Below, in pieces: positions 52,696 through 61,220 of a stretch of 64,000 bases of DNA (positions within the stretch are counted from its first letter, which is position 1; the number at the start of each line of letters is the position of its first letter). The stretch spans positions 37,065 to 101,064 of the forward strand of contig NZ_JAODNM010000137.1 of NCBI RefSeq assembly GCF_025464955.1, written 5' to 3'. Both the position numbers and the translations under genes were made by a program. The notes beneath the pieces are model-generated. The model ran no database searches, was not told the DNA's origin, and worked only from the letters and a program-made list of their open reading frames with translations. This DNA is from Amycolatopsis sp. (lineage in GTDB: Bacteria; Actinomycetota; Actinomycetes; Mycobacteriales; Pseudonocardiaceae).

Positions 52696-53220
52696 TCAGG
52701 GGATCGACTTACCCAATGCGAGCAGAGCCGCCGGCGTAAGGAAGGTATACAGCGAGGTGAGCGTCAGAATCGCGCCGAGCACCTTTCCCGGAAGTCGCCC
52801 GTATGTCGTCGCCGCAACAGACAGGAAGGCCACCAGCCAGACCACGAGGATCGACTGCAGCATCCAGCTGCCGTCGAAGAACTTCCACCAGAACAGCGGC
52901 ACGATCGCGACCGCTATCGCGAGGTTTCCGACGGGCCTGAGATCGAGCCCTTTGATCAGGACCAGGCCCAAGGCGACGAAGAACGTGGCATAGAACGTGA
53001 CAATTCCCGCAAGCGGGATTCCGGCTGCCTCGGGTTTCGTCGCGATGATCAAGGCGGCTTGCACGGAGTCGACAATGCCGGCGAGCAAGGTCACCCAGCC
53101 GACGGTTTTGAGCGGGTCGGGCCCGTCGTCCGCGGCCTTGGCTCCGATGCCCAGAAAAGCAAGGCCGTTAAGCCATACAGCCAAGCCTGACACGACGAAG
53201 ATTACGGTAATTGGCGGCAC
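52696..53220 (-). CDS. AmiS/UreI family transporter
   Basis: 174-residue membrane protein with six predicted helices (ITVIFVVSGLAVWLNGLAFLG; VGWVTLLAGIVDSVQAALII; IVTFYATFFVALGLVLIKGL; LAIAVAIVPLFWWKFFDG; ILVVWLVAFLSVAATT; AILTLTSLYTFLTPAALLA), matching the AmiS/UreI family of proton-gated urea or short-chain amide channels. GTG start with AAAGGG. No urease or amidase is adjacent, though an isochorismatase-type hydrolase lies 1.7 kb away. Confidence 0.88.
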   Translation of the reverse strand: MPPITVIFVVSGLAVWLNGLAFLGIGAKAADDGPDPLKTVGWVTLLAGIVDSVQAALIIATKPEAAGIPLAGIVTFYATFFVALGLVLIKGLDLRPVGNLAIAVAIVPLFWWKFFDGSWMLQSILVVWLVAFLSVAATTYGRLPGKVLGAILTLTSLYTFLTPAALLALGKSIP

Positions 53221-53883
53221 TTGTTACCCTTTCACGGTAGGTAGTCAGCGCAGCCATTCCGACCCTTCCACACTGGTAGAGTAGAGTCTGTCGTGGCCAC
53301 GCTTCGTGCCCGGCGCAGGTGCTGGGAAGTAGTGATTTGCGCGGGCACAGCTCGGAGAGTGGTTGTTACACACGACGTGAGCTGCCGGCTACAACGGACG
53401 GATCAGGTCCAGTGGACGGCAGCTCACGTTGGGGAAGGTGCGCGCGTGAGCGTCACCATGGGTAGGTCGAATGGAAAGTCGCACCCTTTCGGGTGTGGTG
53501 AAATAGGATCGCACCGCACGTCTCTTCAATTGGGTACAGTCTGTCAACTGGGCGCAGCGTGAATTCCACGCAGGCCGGCCGGTGCGGCTGCCTGTGCGAT
53601 TCTGCGAAACGTGCGCAAGAACTATCTCCTCGGGCGTTATGGACTCCTCCCTATGCTGGCACTGCACCAATTGGACTATTATTCTATTTCCAAACTGTTT
53701 CATCCAGAACGCGAAGTCGTTACCAGGCCGCTCGCCGTGTTAAGCGGATCGCTCCGACGCCTGGTAATGGCCCCGACGCCTCGGTGTTACTCAGTCAAGT
53801 CAAGATCGTCCGCGGTGCTCGGCGGGTGCCCGCGGGGGTGATGACCTCTCCCGGTCCCAGTCACGCTGCAGCGGGACGGTAGC
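53221..53883. other. AT-richer gene-poor gap with inverted repeat
   Basis: About 660 bp without a convincing gene. Base composition falls clearly between about 53600 and 53720 (runs such as TTGGACTATTATTCTATTTC), unlike the rest of the window. At 53375-53387 and 53417-53429 are perfect 13-bp inverted arms (ACGTGAGCTGCCG and complement) 29 bp apart. Small frames at 53293 and 53389 lack codon bias. Confidence 0.55.
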
Positions 53884-53940
53884 GACAGCAGATGCTGTCA
53901 TCACTCTGGCAGGGTGAGTGACGACAGATGTTGTCGTCAC
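53884..53940. promoter_or_regulatory. Two tandem operator-like palindromes
   Basis: GACAGCAGATGCTGTC (53884-53899) and GTGACGACA-GATGT-TGTCGTCAC (53918-53940) share the core GACAG.AGATG.TGTC and are followed by nearly the same flank (TC.TCACTCTGG.AGG). They look like duplicated repressor sites directly before the quinone oxidoreductase. No TetR gene is adjacent. Confidence 0.65.
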
Positions 53941-53955
53941 TCTGGAGGAGATCCG

Positions 53956-54876
53956 ATGCGCACTCTTCGCTTTCACAACTACGGAGAACCGGCCGACGTG
54001 CTGCGAGTCGAGGATGCGGAGTCCCTCAGTCCTGGCCCGGGCCAGATCCGCGTCGCCGTTGAAGCGTGCGGCTTGAACCCGGCCGACTGGGCGCTGTGCG
54101 GTGGCCTGTTTCCCGGCGACCTGCCGCGCGGGATCGGGCTCGAGGTGTCCGGCACTGTCGACGCGGTCGGCGACGGAGTCACCGGCGTCGACATCGGCGG
54201 CCCGGTGTTCGGCTCCGCGCCCTTCACCGGCCCGTCCGCCGGCGCGTCCGAGCAGGCCCTGCTCGACCTGTGGTTCCCGCGCCCGTCCGGGCTCGACCCG
54301 GCCGGCGCCGCGGCGCTGCCGATGGCCGTGGGAACGGCCTACGCGGCGTTGGACGCACTCGGCGCCGGCGCCGGCAACACCGTGCTCGTGCACGGCGCCG
54401 GCACCACCACCGGGTATGCCGCGGCGCAGATCGCGATCCAGCGCGGGGCGCGCGTGATCGCCACCGCGGGCCAGACGTACGCCGACGCCCTGCGCGCCGC
54501 CGGCGCCGAGGTCACCAGCTACGGCGACGGCATGGCCGAGCGGGTGAGGGAACTGGCCGCTGGGCCGGTCGAACTCGTCCTCGACGCGGCGCCGTTCAGT
54601 AACGCGTTGCCGGAACTGGTGCGCACGGTCAAAGAGCCCGAGCGCGTGCTGACGCTCGGCATCCTCGAGGCAGACAACGAATTGGGGGTCCGTTCTGCCA
54701 TCGGCGCGGGCGTCGGGCCGTGTTACGACGTGCTTGGTGAATTCGCGCAACTCGCGTCCGAGGGTCGCTTCTCGGTTCCGGTGGCCCGCACGTTCCCGCT
54801 GGAGGACTGGCGGACCGCCCTCGAACTGAGCCAGTCACAACAGGCGCACGGCAAGGTGGTGCTGCGGATCAGCTAG
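53956..54876 (+). CDS. Zinc-free NADPH:quinone oxidoreductase (MDR family)
   Basis: 306-residue medium-chain dehydrogenase/reductase without zinc ligands. N-terminal GroES-like domain (LSPGPGQIRVAVEACGLNPADW, GLEVSGTVDAVGDGV) and a nucleotide fold with VLVHGAGTTTGYAAAQIAI in place of the more usual GAAGGVG. ATG 53956 with GGAGGAG. Reduces quinones or enones, probably induced through the paired operators upstream. Convergent with the isochorismatase gene. Confidence 0.9.
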   Translation: MRTLRFHNYGEPADVLRVEDAESLSPGPGQIRVAVEACGLNPADWALCGGLFPGDLPRGIGLEVSGTVDAVGDGVTGVDIGGPVFGSAPFTGPSAGASEQALLDLWFPRPSGLDPAGAAALPMAVGTAYAALDALGAGAGNTVLVHGAGTTTGYAAAQIAIQRGARVIATAGQTYADALRAAGAEVTSYGDGMAERVRELAAGPVELVLDAAPFSNALPELVRTVKEPERVLTLGILEADNELGVRSAIGAGVGPCYDVLGEFAQLASEGRFSVPVARTFPLEDWRTALELSQSQQAHGKVVLRIS

Positions 54877-54897
54877 AGCCACTGGGCGACCGTCGGA

Positions 54898-55539
54898 TCA
54901 GGCCTGACGTAGTGACTCGGCGAAGCGCATCGTGCCGGCCATTGTGGACTGGAGCATCGCGTAGGCGGGGGAGTTCGCTTGGATCTTGCGGAACGCTGCC
55001 ACCGTCTGGACGTTGTCGTAGCTGACCTGCAGCTCAGAGGCGAAGGACAGCCAGGTTGTCAGGTTCACCCCGTACTTGGTCAGCCGCTGGATGGCGGTCT
55101 GCTGGCCGATCTCAGTCTGGGAGGCGGAGGCGTCGACGACCAGGGACACGTCGTAGTCACGCCGGAGCGCGCTGAGGCTCGTCTGCATGACGCAGCCGTC
55201 GGTCATCAGACCGCCGATGACCAGGTGCTTGACCCCGGTCGCGGCGATGGCCTGCTCGAAGCCGTCGAACGCGAACGCGTCGAACGACCCGGCGCGGTAG
55301 ACGATCGGATGATCACCCAACTGTTCGGCCAGCTCTGGGTAGATCACTCCGCGCGGGTCCAGCTCGGGCCCCATGGTGACGACGAGAGGAACCTTGAAGG
55401 CCAGGGCGGTCTGGGCGAGCGCGCGGGCGCCCGCGACGTTCTGGGCGATCGTCTGCGATCCGATCATGCCGCCGAAGCCGGTCACATAGTCGATCAGCAC
55501 GATTGCCGTGTTGCCGGCGGTGCGCCGTTCAATCTCCAT
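54898..55539 (-). CDS. Isochorismatase-like (YcaC-type) cysteine hydrolase
   Basis: 213-residue hydrolase of the isochorismatase superfamily, closest in pattern to YcaC. Catalytic Asp17 (IVLIDYVTGF) and nucleophile Cys116 (GGLMTDGCVMQTSL) are present. The third position, usually Lys, is Arg82 (VYRAGSFDAFAF), as in YcaC-like proteins. ATG 55539 with CAGGAG preferred over ATG 55563. Substrate unknown. Downstream of the EPTP gene on the same strand with 60 bp between, so probably in one transcript under GntR control. Confidence 0.88.
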   Translation of the reverse strand: MEIERRTAGNTAIVLIDYVTGFGGMIGSQTIAQNVAGARALAQTALAFKVPLVVTMGPELDPRGVIYPELAEQLGDHPIVYRAGSFDAFAFDGFEQAIAATGVKHLVIGGLMTDGCVMQTSLSALRRDYDVSLVVDASASQTEIGQQTAIQRLTKYGVNLTTWLSFASELQVSYDNVQTVAAFRKIQANSPAYAMLQSTMAGTMRFAESLRQA

Positions 55540-55599
55540 CGGTTTCTCCTGAAGGAAGGCCATGCGGTTCTCGACCGGGCTGCGTCCGCGGCCTTTTCG

Positions 55600-56688
55600 T
55601 TACGGCGTAAAGGTGTAGATCACTGAATCGGTGCTGAACCGGACGTCCTCGGTCAGGCAGTTCGAGACCGCGACAAGGGTGTCGGTGTCGTCGGCGAAGA
55701 CGGCGACGTCAGTGCCGCCCGAGGTGGTGAACTCTTCGACGACAACCAACTGACCCTGCTCCCAGCGGTAGAGCTGGGAGGCCAATCTGGTGGTGGGGTT
55801 CAGTCGGTCGCCGATGATGAAGTTGACCCGGACCACGTACAAGCCAGCGTCGGTGTCGATCACCGCCAGTTCCCGCCCGCCCGCTCCGGCCAACGTCTGG
55901 TGGTGGACGAACTTCGTCCCGTTCCACCGGTAGAGGATCGAGTCCGCGTCGATCACCGCGCAGGCCAGATAGGTCTCTCCGCCGTTGGTGAAGTTCGCGA
56001 ACGCGCGGCCCGCGGACTTCACCAACGTCTGGTGCGGGACGAACTTGTCGCCGTTCCATCGGTAGAGCCGTGATTCGTCGCTGTTGTCGGCATGTGCGAG
56101 GTAATGCTGCCCGTCGATCTGGAAGAAGTGCCAGTTATAGGCCCACAGCGAGGGAATCTCCTGGAACGGCTGGAAGCGGGCGCCATCCCATTCGAAAATG
56201 ATCGACGGGCGGTTGTCGTCCTTGGCCTGCGGCAGGAACACGCCTTGGGCGAGAGCGAGAAAATGGCGCTCGCCGATAGTGAAGTGCCGCCATTGCTTGG
56301 CCGCGAAAGTGGGGATGGTCTGGAACGGGACAAAAGCACTGCCGTCCCAGGCGAAAATCTGCGAATCGAGCTGATAGTCGTAGGGGCCGTTGCCGGCGCG
56401 GATGCTAGCTGTGGCCAGAAAAGCCTGTCCGCCGATCCGGAAGAACTCGGCGTCCTCGCCGCCAGGTACCGGCAGGCGTTGGTATTCGGTGTAGGACTCG
56501 CCGTCGCGACGAAGCAGCAGGAGGTCGGTGTTGCTGTTTCCACCGTTCATCCCAGGTGGGGTGCCCTCGGCGTCCGATGACAGTTGCGGAATCGCCAGGA
56601 ATGCGTGTCCGTCCACGTCGAACGGCAATACCGCGCGGGCACCGGAGGTGGCGATGCGGAGTTTTTCCCGCAGGTGCTGACCGGTCAC
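55600..56688 (-). CDS. EPTP/EAR-repeat beta-propeller protein
   Basis: About 362-residue protein built of seven EPTP-type repeats of roughly 45 residues, each with a strand like SIIFEWDGARFQPFQEIPS followed by WHFFQIDGQHYLAHAD. This forms a seven-bladed propeller known from animal LGI/TSPEAR proteins and found sporadically in bacteria. No signal peptide, so apparently cytoplasmic. GTG 56688 starts just before the first repeat. It lies 25 bp downstream of the GntR gene and forms gntR-EPTP-isochorismatase. Role unknown, perhaps binding. Confidence 0.8.
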   Translation of the reverse strand: MTGQHLREKLRIATSGARAVLPFDVDGHAFLAIPQLSSDAEGTPPGMNGGNSNTDLLLLRRDGESYTEYQRLPVPGGEDAEFFRIGGQAFLATASIRAGNGPYDYQLDSQIFAWDGSAFVPFQTIPTFAAKQWRHFTIGERHFLALAQGVFLPQAKDDNRPSIIFEWDGARFQPFQEIPSLWAYNWHFFQIDGQHYLAHADNSDESRLYRWNGDKFVPHQTLVKSAGRAFANFTNGGETYLACAVIDADSILYRWNGTKFVHHQTLAGAGGRELAVIDTDAGLYVVRVNFIIGDRLNPTTRLASQLYRWEQGQLVVVEEFTTSGGTDVAVFADDTDTLVAVSNCLTEDVRFSTDSVIYTFTP

Positions 56689-56713
56689 GAGCTGAACCTG
56701 CTTTCTTCGAAGG

Positions 56714-57373
56714 TCATCGAGACGGTTCGTCGACTTCGCGCAGGGCCGTGATGATGCTGCGGAAGTGCGTGCGTGTGGCGGCCTCGGCTTCGTCCGGTTC
56801 ATGACGGGCGATGGCGTCGATGATGGCCAGTTGCTCGGGCAGCCAGAGTTGCAGCTTGCCGGGCCGCAGCATGAGCCGGAACTGGAACCGGACCAGCTGG
56901 TCCTGCAACCGATCCAGTAGTCGCTCCGCGACGACCTGACCGGAGATGCTGCGGATTCGGCGGTACAGCTGGAGATTGAGGTCCGAGTACTTCAGCGGCT
57001 CACCGTCGCTGACCGCCTGGGCGGTCTGCCTGCCGAGGTCGCTCAGTTCCAAGATCTGCTCATCGTTGGCCGCGACGGCGGCGCGAGCAGCGCAGATCCC
57101 GTCCAGCGCCATGCGGCACTCGACGACGGCAACGGCCTCGTCCGTCGAAATCGCCCGTAGCCTGGCGCCCTTGTTGGGAATGCGCTCCACGATGCCGTCG
57201 TCGGTGGCCAGATCGATCAGGGCCGCGCGAATCGCCGACCGGCTGACGCCGAACCGCTCGGCCAGTTCCGGCTCGACCAGCCGCTGGCCGGGGACCAGGT
57301 CGCCGTCCAGCACGGCTTTGCGCAGCGCGCTCAGTGCGAATCGTTTGCCGGGATCGCCGGTCATGGCCGTCAT
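56714..57373 (-). CDS. GntR family regulator (FCD domain)
   Basis: 219-residue FadR/VanR-type regulator. Winged helix ALSALRKAVLDGDLVPGQRL, ELAERFGVSRSAIRAALIDL and EDGIVERIPNKGARL-like segment, then an all-helical FCD domain that binds carboxylates. ATG 57373 is used because TTGAGGAG (the alternative TTG start at 57385) is its ribosome site. First gene of a transcript with the propeller and hydrolase; divergent from the aldolase cluster, with a perfect operator between. Confidence 0.9.
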   Translation of the reverse strand: MTAMTGDPGKRFALSALRKAVLDGDLVPGQRLVEPELAERFGVSRSAIRAALIDLATDDGIVERIPNKGARLRAISTDEAVAVVECRMALDGICAARAAVAANDEQILELSDLGRQTAQAVSDGEPLKYSDLNLQLYRRIRSISGQVVAERLLDRLQDQLVRFQFRLMLRPGKLQLWLPEQLAIIDAIARHEPDEAEAATRTHFRSIITALREVDEPSR

Positions 57374-57418
57374 CTCGCTCCTCAACTGCCGGGTGGACCA
57401 ACCCTAACACGTGTCGAC

Positions 57419-57436
57419 GAAATCGTTAACGATTTC
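57419..57436. promoter_or_regulatory. GntR operator
   Basis: Perfect 18-bp palindrome GAAATCGTTAACGATTTC, 46 bp before the GntR start and in the region divergent to the aldolase genes. Size and symmetry fit FCD-type GntR sites, suggesting control of both directions. Confidence 0.8.
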
Positions 57437-57572
57437 TAGCACGATAGTTGTCAAGATTCCGCTGACGTGCTTATGATGCCGTAGCCGACGCCGTGACGGA
57501 GCGATCTTCGCGAACCGCTTGGACTCGTCCCGCCGTGACTTCCAGTGTCGGCAGTGAGAGGACCTGCGCACG

Positions 57573-57985
57573 ATGACGTCGCTTTTCAGCTACCACAGCC
57601 CCGAGATGGTCGACCTGTTCACCAGCTATGCCGGTAGCCCGGACGCGATTGGGCCGGTGCTGGGCCTCGCTCGTCAGCATCGACAATCACACCCGCGACG
57701 GTTCCTGGCGTCCGGAAGCCGAACGTCTCCTGCTGGCCACCGAGAAAGCCCGCGCCGCGAACAACGCCGCGCTGTGGCGGGACGTCATCGCGGTGGAAGC
57801 CTTTCAGGGGCGCGAAACGAAGATCGTCGAGATGTATGACTACTCGCGCGGGGTGACGATCGACTATCTTCGCCGGGCACTGGCTCGGCCGGGCTACTTG
57901 AGCGCTGAGACACTCCGCAGCGACTTCCTGTACCGCGACCCGGGCGACCACGGCGTCGGCCTGCCGCGAGAGACCGAGAGAAGAC
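57573..57985 (+). pseudogene. Frameshifted remnant, family not recognised
   Basis: Starts MTSLFSYHSPEMVDLFTSYA in one frame and continues after about 57665 in another as SLVSIDNHTRDGSWRPEAER, then VEAFQGRETKIVEMYDYSRG and RALARPGYLSAETLRSDFLY. Both parts have strong coding bias and would join into about 135 residues, running directly into the aldolase start. The joint also looks like an internal deletion. I cannot name the family; its position suggests it was the first enzyme of the catabolic operon. Confidence 0.6.
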
Positions 57986-57991
57986 AACGAA

Positions 57992-58807
57992 ATGACCACA
58001 CCGGTACCCACCCGCCACAATCGGTTCCTCGATCGGCTCTGGGCCGGCGAGCCGACCCTGATGATGGGGATCAGAATCAGCCGCACCGCTGACATCCTCC
58101 GCATCGCTCACTCGACCGGACACCACGCCGTCATGATCGACCTCGAGCATTCGACGATGTCGATCGACCAGGCGGCCACGCTGTGCGCCTCCGCGGCCGA
58201 CCTCGGCCTGACGCCGCTGGTGCGGGTCGCCGAGCGTGAGTACGGGGCAATCGGCCGGCTCTTGGACGGCGGTGCGCACGGCCTCGTCTTCCCGAGGATC
58301 GAAACCGTTCAGGAGGCGCTCACCGCCGCTCGTGCCTGCCGGTTCCCGCCGTACGGGCAACGTTCGCAGACCGCCATGGTTCCGCAGCTGGGCATGAAAC
58401 CGACGCCGGCCGCCCAGTTGAACCCGGCGCTGGACGAGCTGACCGTGGTCCAGATTCTGATCGAGACTCCCACCGGGATCGCGAACGCAGATCAGATCGC
58501 GGCCCTCGACGGAGTGGATGTGCTCGCGATCGGGGCGAACGATCTGACCGCCGAACTCGGCGTCCCCGGGGACTACCGCGATCCTCGCTTCGCCGAAGCC
58601 GTTGCCACGGTCGCGGCAGCGTGCCGGCGGCACGGCAAGCTGCTGCAACTGGGTGGCATCGGTGACCTCTCGATCGTCGAGAAACTCATGCCCTTGGGCA
58701 TCTGCCCGCTGTACCTGACCGGCACGGACGCCGACCTGCTGTTTTCCAGCGCCGCTGCCAGGGCCGAGAAGTTCGTTTCCTGGCACGAAAACCGAAACGA
58801 GGCATAA
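57992..58807 (+). CDS. HpcH/HpaI family aldolase
   Basis: 271-residue class II pyruvate aldolase of the HpcH/HpaI/citrate-lyase-beta type. Motifs: VMIDLEHSTMSIDQAATL (metal and substrate site), GLVFPRIETVQEALTAARACRFPPYGQR-type loop with catalytic Arg, ILIETPTGIANADQIAALDGVDVLAIGANDLT. Cleaves 4-hydroxy-2-oxo acids into pyruvate and an aldehyde, the last step of many aromatic meta-cleavage pathways. Followed 7 bp later by the amidohydrolase. Confidence 0.92.
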   Translation: MTTPVPTRHNRFLDRLWAGEPTLMMGIRISRTADILRIAHSTGHHAVMIDLEHSTMSIDQAATLCASAADLGLTPLVRVAEREYGAIGRLLDGGAHGLVFPRIETVQEALTAARACRFPPYGQRSQTAMVPQLGMKPTPAAQLNPALDELTVVQILIETPTGIANADQIAALDGVDVLAIGANDLTAELGVPGDYRDPRFAEAVATVAAACRRHGKLLQLGGIGDLSIVEKLMPLGICPLYLTGTDADLLFSSAAARAEKFVSWHENRNEA

Positions 58808-58814
58808 CCCGACC

Positions 58815-59699
58815 ATGCGTATCGACCAGCACAGTGATCCCCACGTGACGACCGTTCTGACGCCGGAAACCCTGACCAAGCCGAGCTTCGTGCTGCCCGA
58901 AGGCAGCTGCGACTCACATTTCCATGTGTTCGAGGAGGGCTACCGGCATGTGCCGAACGCCCTTTATCCGTTCCCGCAGGCAACGTTGGATCAGTATCTC
59001 AGCTCGATGGACGTACTCGGGATCGAGCGGATGGTGCTCGTCGCGCCCACGTACTACGGCAACGACAACAGCCTCACCCTCGAAGTCCTGCGCAAGGTCG
59101 GCTCGCGGTGCCGCGCGGTCATCCGAATTGACGACGACACAACCGATGCCGAGCTCGATACCTACCACGAGGCCGGAGCGCGAGCGATCCGACTCGACCT
59201 GTTCGCCCGCCGGTCATGGTCCACTGAGGACCTCATCGCCTACATCCGCGGCATGGCCGCCCGTACCCGGCCGCGAGGATGGCACTTGCAGTTCTACACA
59301 CCGGGAACGGTTGTCCGGAATCTGCTGCCGTTCCTCGCGGAGCTGGAAGACACCTTCGTGATCGACCACATGGGATACATGCTCGAATCCGAAGGGCTGA
59401 CCCAGGAGGACTTCGGGCGGCTGCTGACCGTACTCGACACCGGCTACTGCTGGATCAAACTCTCCGGCCCGTACCGGATCGCGAAGAAGAAGCCGCTGTC
59501 CTCGGTGGAACCCCTCGGCAAGGCGCTGGTGCAGGCTCGCCCCGACCGACTGATCTGGGGTTCGGACTGGCCTCACCTGTCCTTCCCGGAACTCGACACG
59601 GGTGAGCTACTCAATCTTCTGGCGGACTGGGCTCCTGACGAACAGGATCGCCGGAAGATTCTCGTCGACGGACCGGAAACACTGTTCTTCAACGCCTGA
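58815..59699 (+). CDS. Amidohydrolase 2 family (PDC-lactonase-like)
   Basis: 294-residue TIM-barrel metal-dependent hydrolase. CDSHFHVFEEGYRH at the start gives the metal His-x-His-like pair, then WHLQFYTPG, VIDHMGYML, YCWIKLSGPYRI and LIWGSDWPHLSFP. This pattern is that of 2-pyrone-4,6-dicarboxylate lactonase (LigI) and 4-sulfomuconolactonase relatives. With the aldolase and the GntR regulator it suggests degradation of a lactone or pyrone dicarboxylate. The exact substrate is inferred, not shown. Confidence 0.88.
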   Translation: MRIDQHSDPHVTTVLTPETLTKPSFVLPEGSCDSHFHVFEEGYRHVPNALYPFPQATLDQYLSSMDVLGIERMVLVAPTYYGNDNSLTLEVLRKVGSRCRAVIRIDDDTTDAELDTYHEAGARAIRLDLFARRSWSTEDLIAYIRGMAARTRPRGWHLQFYTPGTVVRNLLPFLAELEDTFVIDHMGYMLESEGLTQEDFGRLLTVLDTGYCWIKLSGPYRIAKKKPLSSVEPLGKALVQARPDRLIWGSDWPHLSFPELDTGELLNLLADWAPDEQDRRKILVDGPETLFFNA

Positions 59700-59721
59700 A
59701 AGGTGGGGCTAGGATTCAACC

Positions 59722-60526
59722 ATGAGCAGTTCCTTGGCAAGGCGCAAAGTCATTCTCGTACACGGCTTCTAGCACGGAAGCTGGTGCTGGAGCCTCGTCA
59801 CCGAACAGCTCGCCGCACGCGGTGTCCCGTCGGTGGCTGTCGACCTTGCCGGCCACAGGCTCAACAACCGATCCGCGGCTGCGCGGTGGGATCGTCCGTT
59901 CGATCCAGCTGCCTTCGCCACTGAGCCATCCGGCGTAGCCGCCGTCACGGCCTCATCGGCCGCCGCGACGCTCATCCGGCAGATCAAGACGATCGGCGGC
60001 GGCGAACCCTGCGTCGTGGTGGCGCACAGCATGGCCCGGCGCCGGCGCCGCCGCCGAGCTGGAGCCCTCGGTGTTCGCCCATCTCGTCTACGTGTGCGCG
60101 TTCGCTCCCGTCTCAGGTTCGTCCACCGCGGAATACATCACCAGCCCCGAGGGCGAGGGCGAGCAGGTGCTCGGCCTGCTCAGTGCCGACCCGGCCGTCG
60201 TCGGAGCCCTGTGCATCGACACCGGTGACCGCGACGCCCCGGCCGGAATCCCCACCGAAGCCATCACCGTGACGGCCGACCGGTACGGCACTGTGCCGCA
60301 CACCTACGTCCTCTGCACGAAGGACAATGCCGTTCCACCGGCCTTGCAGCGACGATTCGTCCGCGAGATCGACGCCGTGTCGAACACTCCGACTCAGGTC
60401 GCCGAGTTCGACAGCTCGCACTCGCCGTTCCTGTCTCAGCCGGCCACCCTCGCGGACGTGATCGCCGGAGTCTCCCAAACGGGTCTGCCAACCAGGGGCA
60501 CTTTTGTACTTTTGTGCCCTCGTTGA
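59722..60526 (+). pseudogene. Alpha/beta hydrolase pseudogene (nonsense plus frameshift)
   Basis: Reads MSSSLARRKVILVHGF, then TAG, then HGSWCWSLVTEQLAARGVP; homologues have Trp at this place, so TGG became TAG (59770-59772). After VVVAHSM (nucleophile Ser region) the frame changes, continuing as ELEPSVFAHLVYVCAFAPVS and ending FDSSHSPFLSQPATLADVI with the catalytic His. The recorded C-terminus runs into a repeat at 60489. Two independent lesions make it clearly non-functional. Confidence 0.88.
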
Positions 60527-60567
60527 AGTCTCAACCAGGGCACTCCTGTCCACAAGTGCCCTCGTTG
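60489..60567. repeat. Tandem CAACCAGGGCACT inverted repeats
   Basis: Two imperfect hairpins in succession, each with the arms CAACCAGGG(G)CACT and AGTGCCCTCGTTG-like complement: first around GTAC (about 60489-60526), second around CCTGTCCAC (about 60532-60567). Placed at the 3' end of the hydrolase pseudogene. Confidence 0.7.
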
Positions 60568-60596
60568 CACACGCGCGTAACCGGCGCGCACAAGGA

Positions 60597-60620
60597 CCGC
60601 AACTCGACGGCGAGTTGCGG
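60597..60620. repeat. CCGCAACTCG palindrome
   Basis: Perfect 10-bp arms CCGCAACTCG/CGAGTTGCGG around ACGG, the same 24-bp element as at 5712-5735 in opposite orientation. Confidence 0.85.
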
Positions 60621-60724
60621 TGGTTGACGGGGATGTCGTCCACAGAGCGCGGACACACGATCACCACCAGTGGACGCGCGATCGCCAAAGGCAAAGGCAT
60701 CGGAACGTCTTGGAGATTTCCACT

Positions 60725-61220
60725 ATGAAGCCGAAGCGTTTGTCGGCGCCCGGTGCGCAGGCGGCAGTTGTTGCCGTCCGCGCGTCGGATCCGATGACCG
60801 AGCTCGGCGTGGCGACCATTCTCGGCGCGGATCGGCGGTTGACGGTGCTCGCCGATGGCGACTTCGCGCTCGCCGAGGTGATCGTGGTGGCGGAACAGCT
60901 CATCAATGGTGAAGTTTTCGCGTTCCTGCGCGAGGTCCGTGCCGCGTGATGCCGCCCCCGAGGAGTTGGCGGGGACGGTTCTCGCCGTCAGCCGGGGTGA
61001 GGCGCACCTGCCGCCTTGGCTGCAGGGAGGCCTGCTGAACGAGCTGGATCGGGTGCGGCACGACGTGTTGGAACCCAACGGGTTCACGTTGTCCGGTGTG
61101 TCGATGCTCGCGTATTCGACGAGCACGGTGAAGAACGTGTTCTCCGGACTGATGGCCCGTTACGGTCTCAACAGCCGTGCGCACGCTGTCGCCTTCGCCT
61201 TGCGTGCCGGGGTTATCTAG
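60725..61220 (+). pseudogene. LuxR-type response regulator remnant
   Basis: Pieces in two frames. First MKPKRLSAPGAQAAVVAVRA, then ELGVATILGADRRLTVLADG and GEVFAFLREVRAA with a stop; then, shifted, PEELAGTVLAVSRGEAHLPP, RHDVLEPNGFTLSGVSMLAY and the end of a LuxR helix-turn-helix, STVKNVFSGLMARYGLNSRA. Between REVRAA and PEELAG the middle of the receiver-like domain is missing. Between TLSG and STVKNV the first DNA-binding helices are missing. Two deletions plus a frameshift mean no function. Stop overlaps the AKR stop as CTAG. Confidence 0.75.

Noticed and set aside
53293..53703. Small ORFs at 53293-53562 (+) and 53389-53703 (-)
   Set aside because: No codon-position GC bias, no ribosome site and no recognisable domain.
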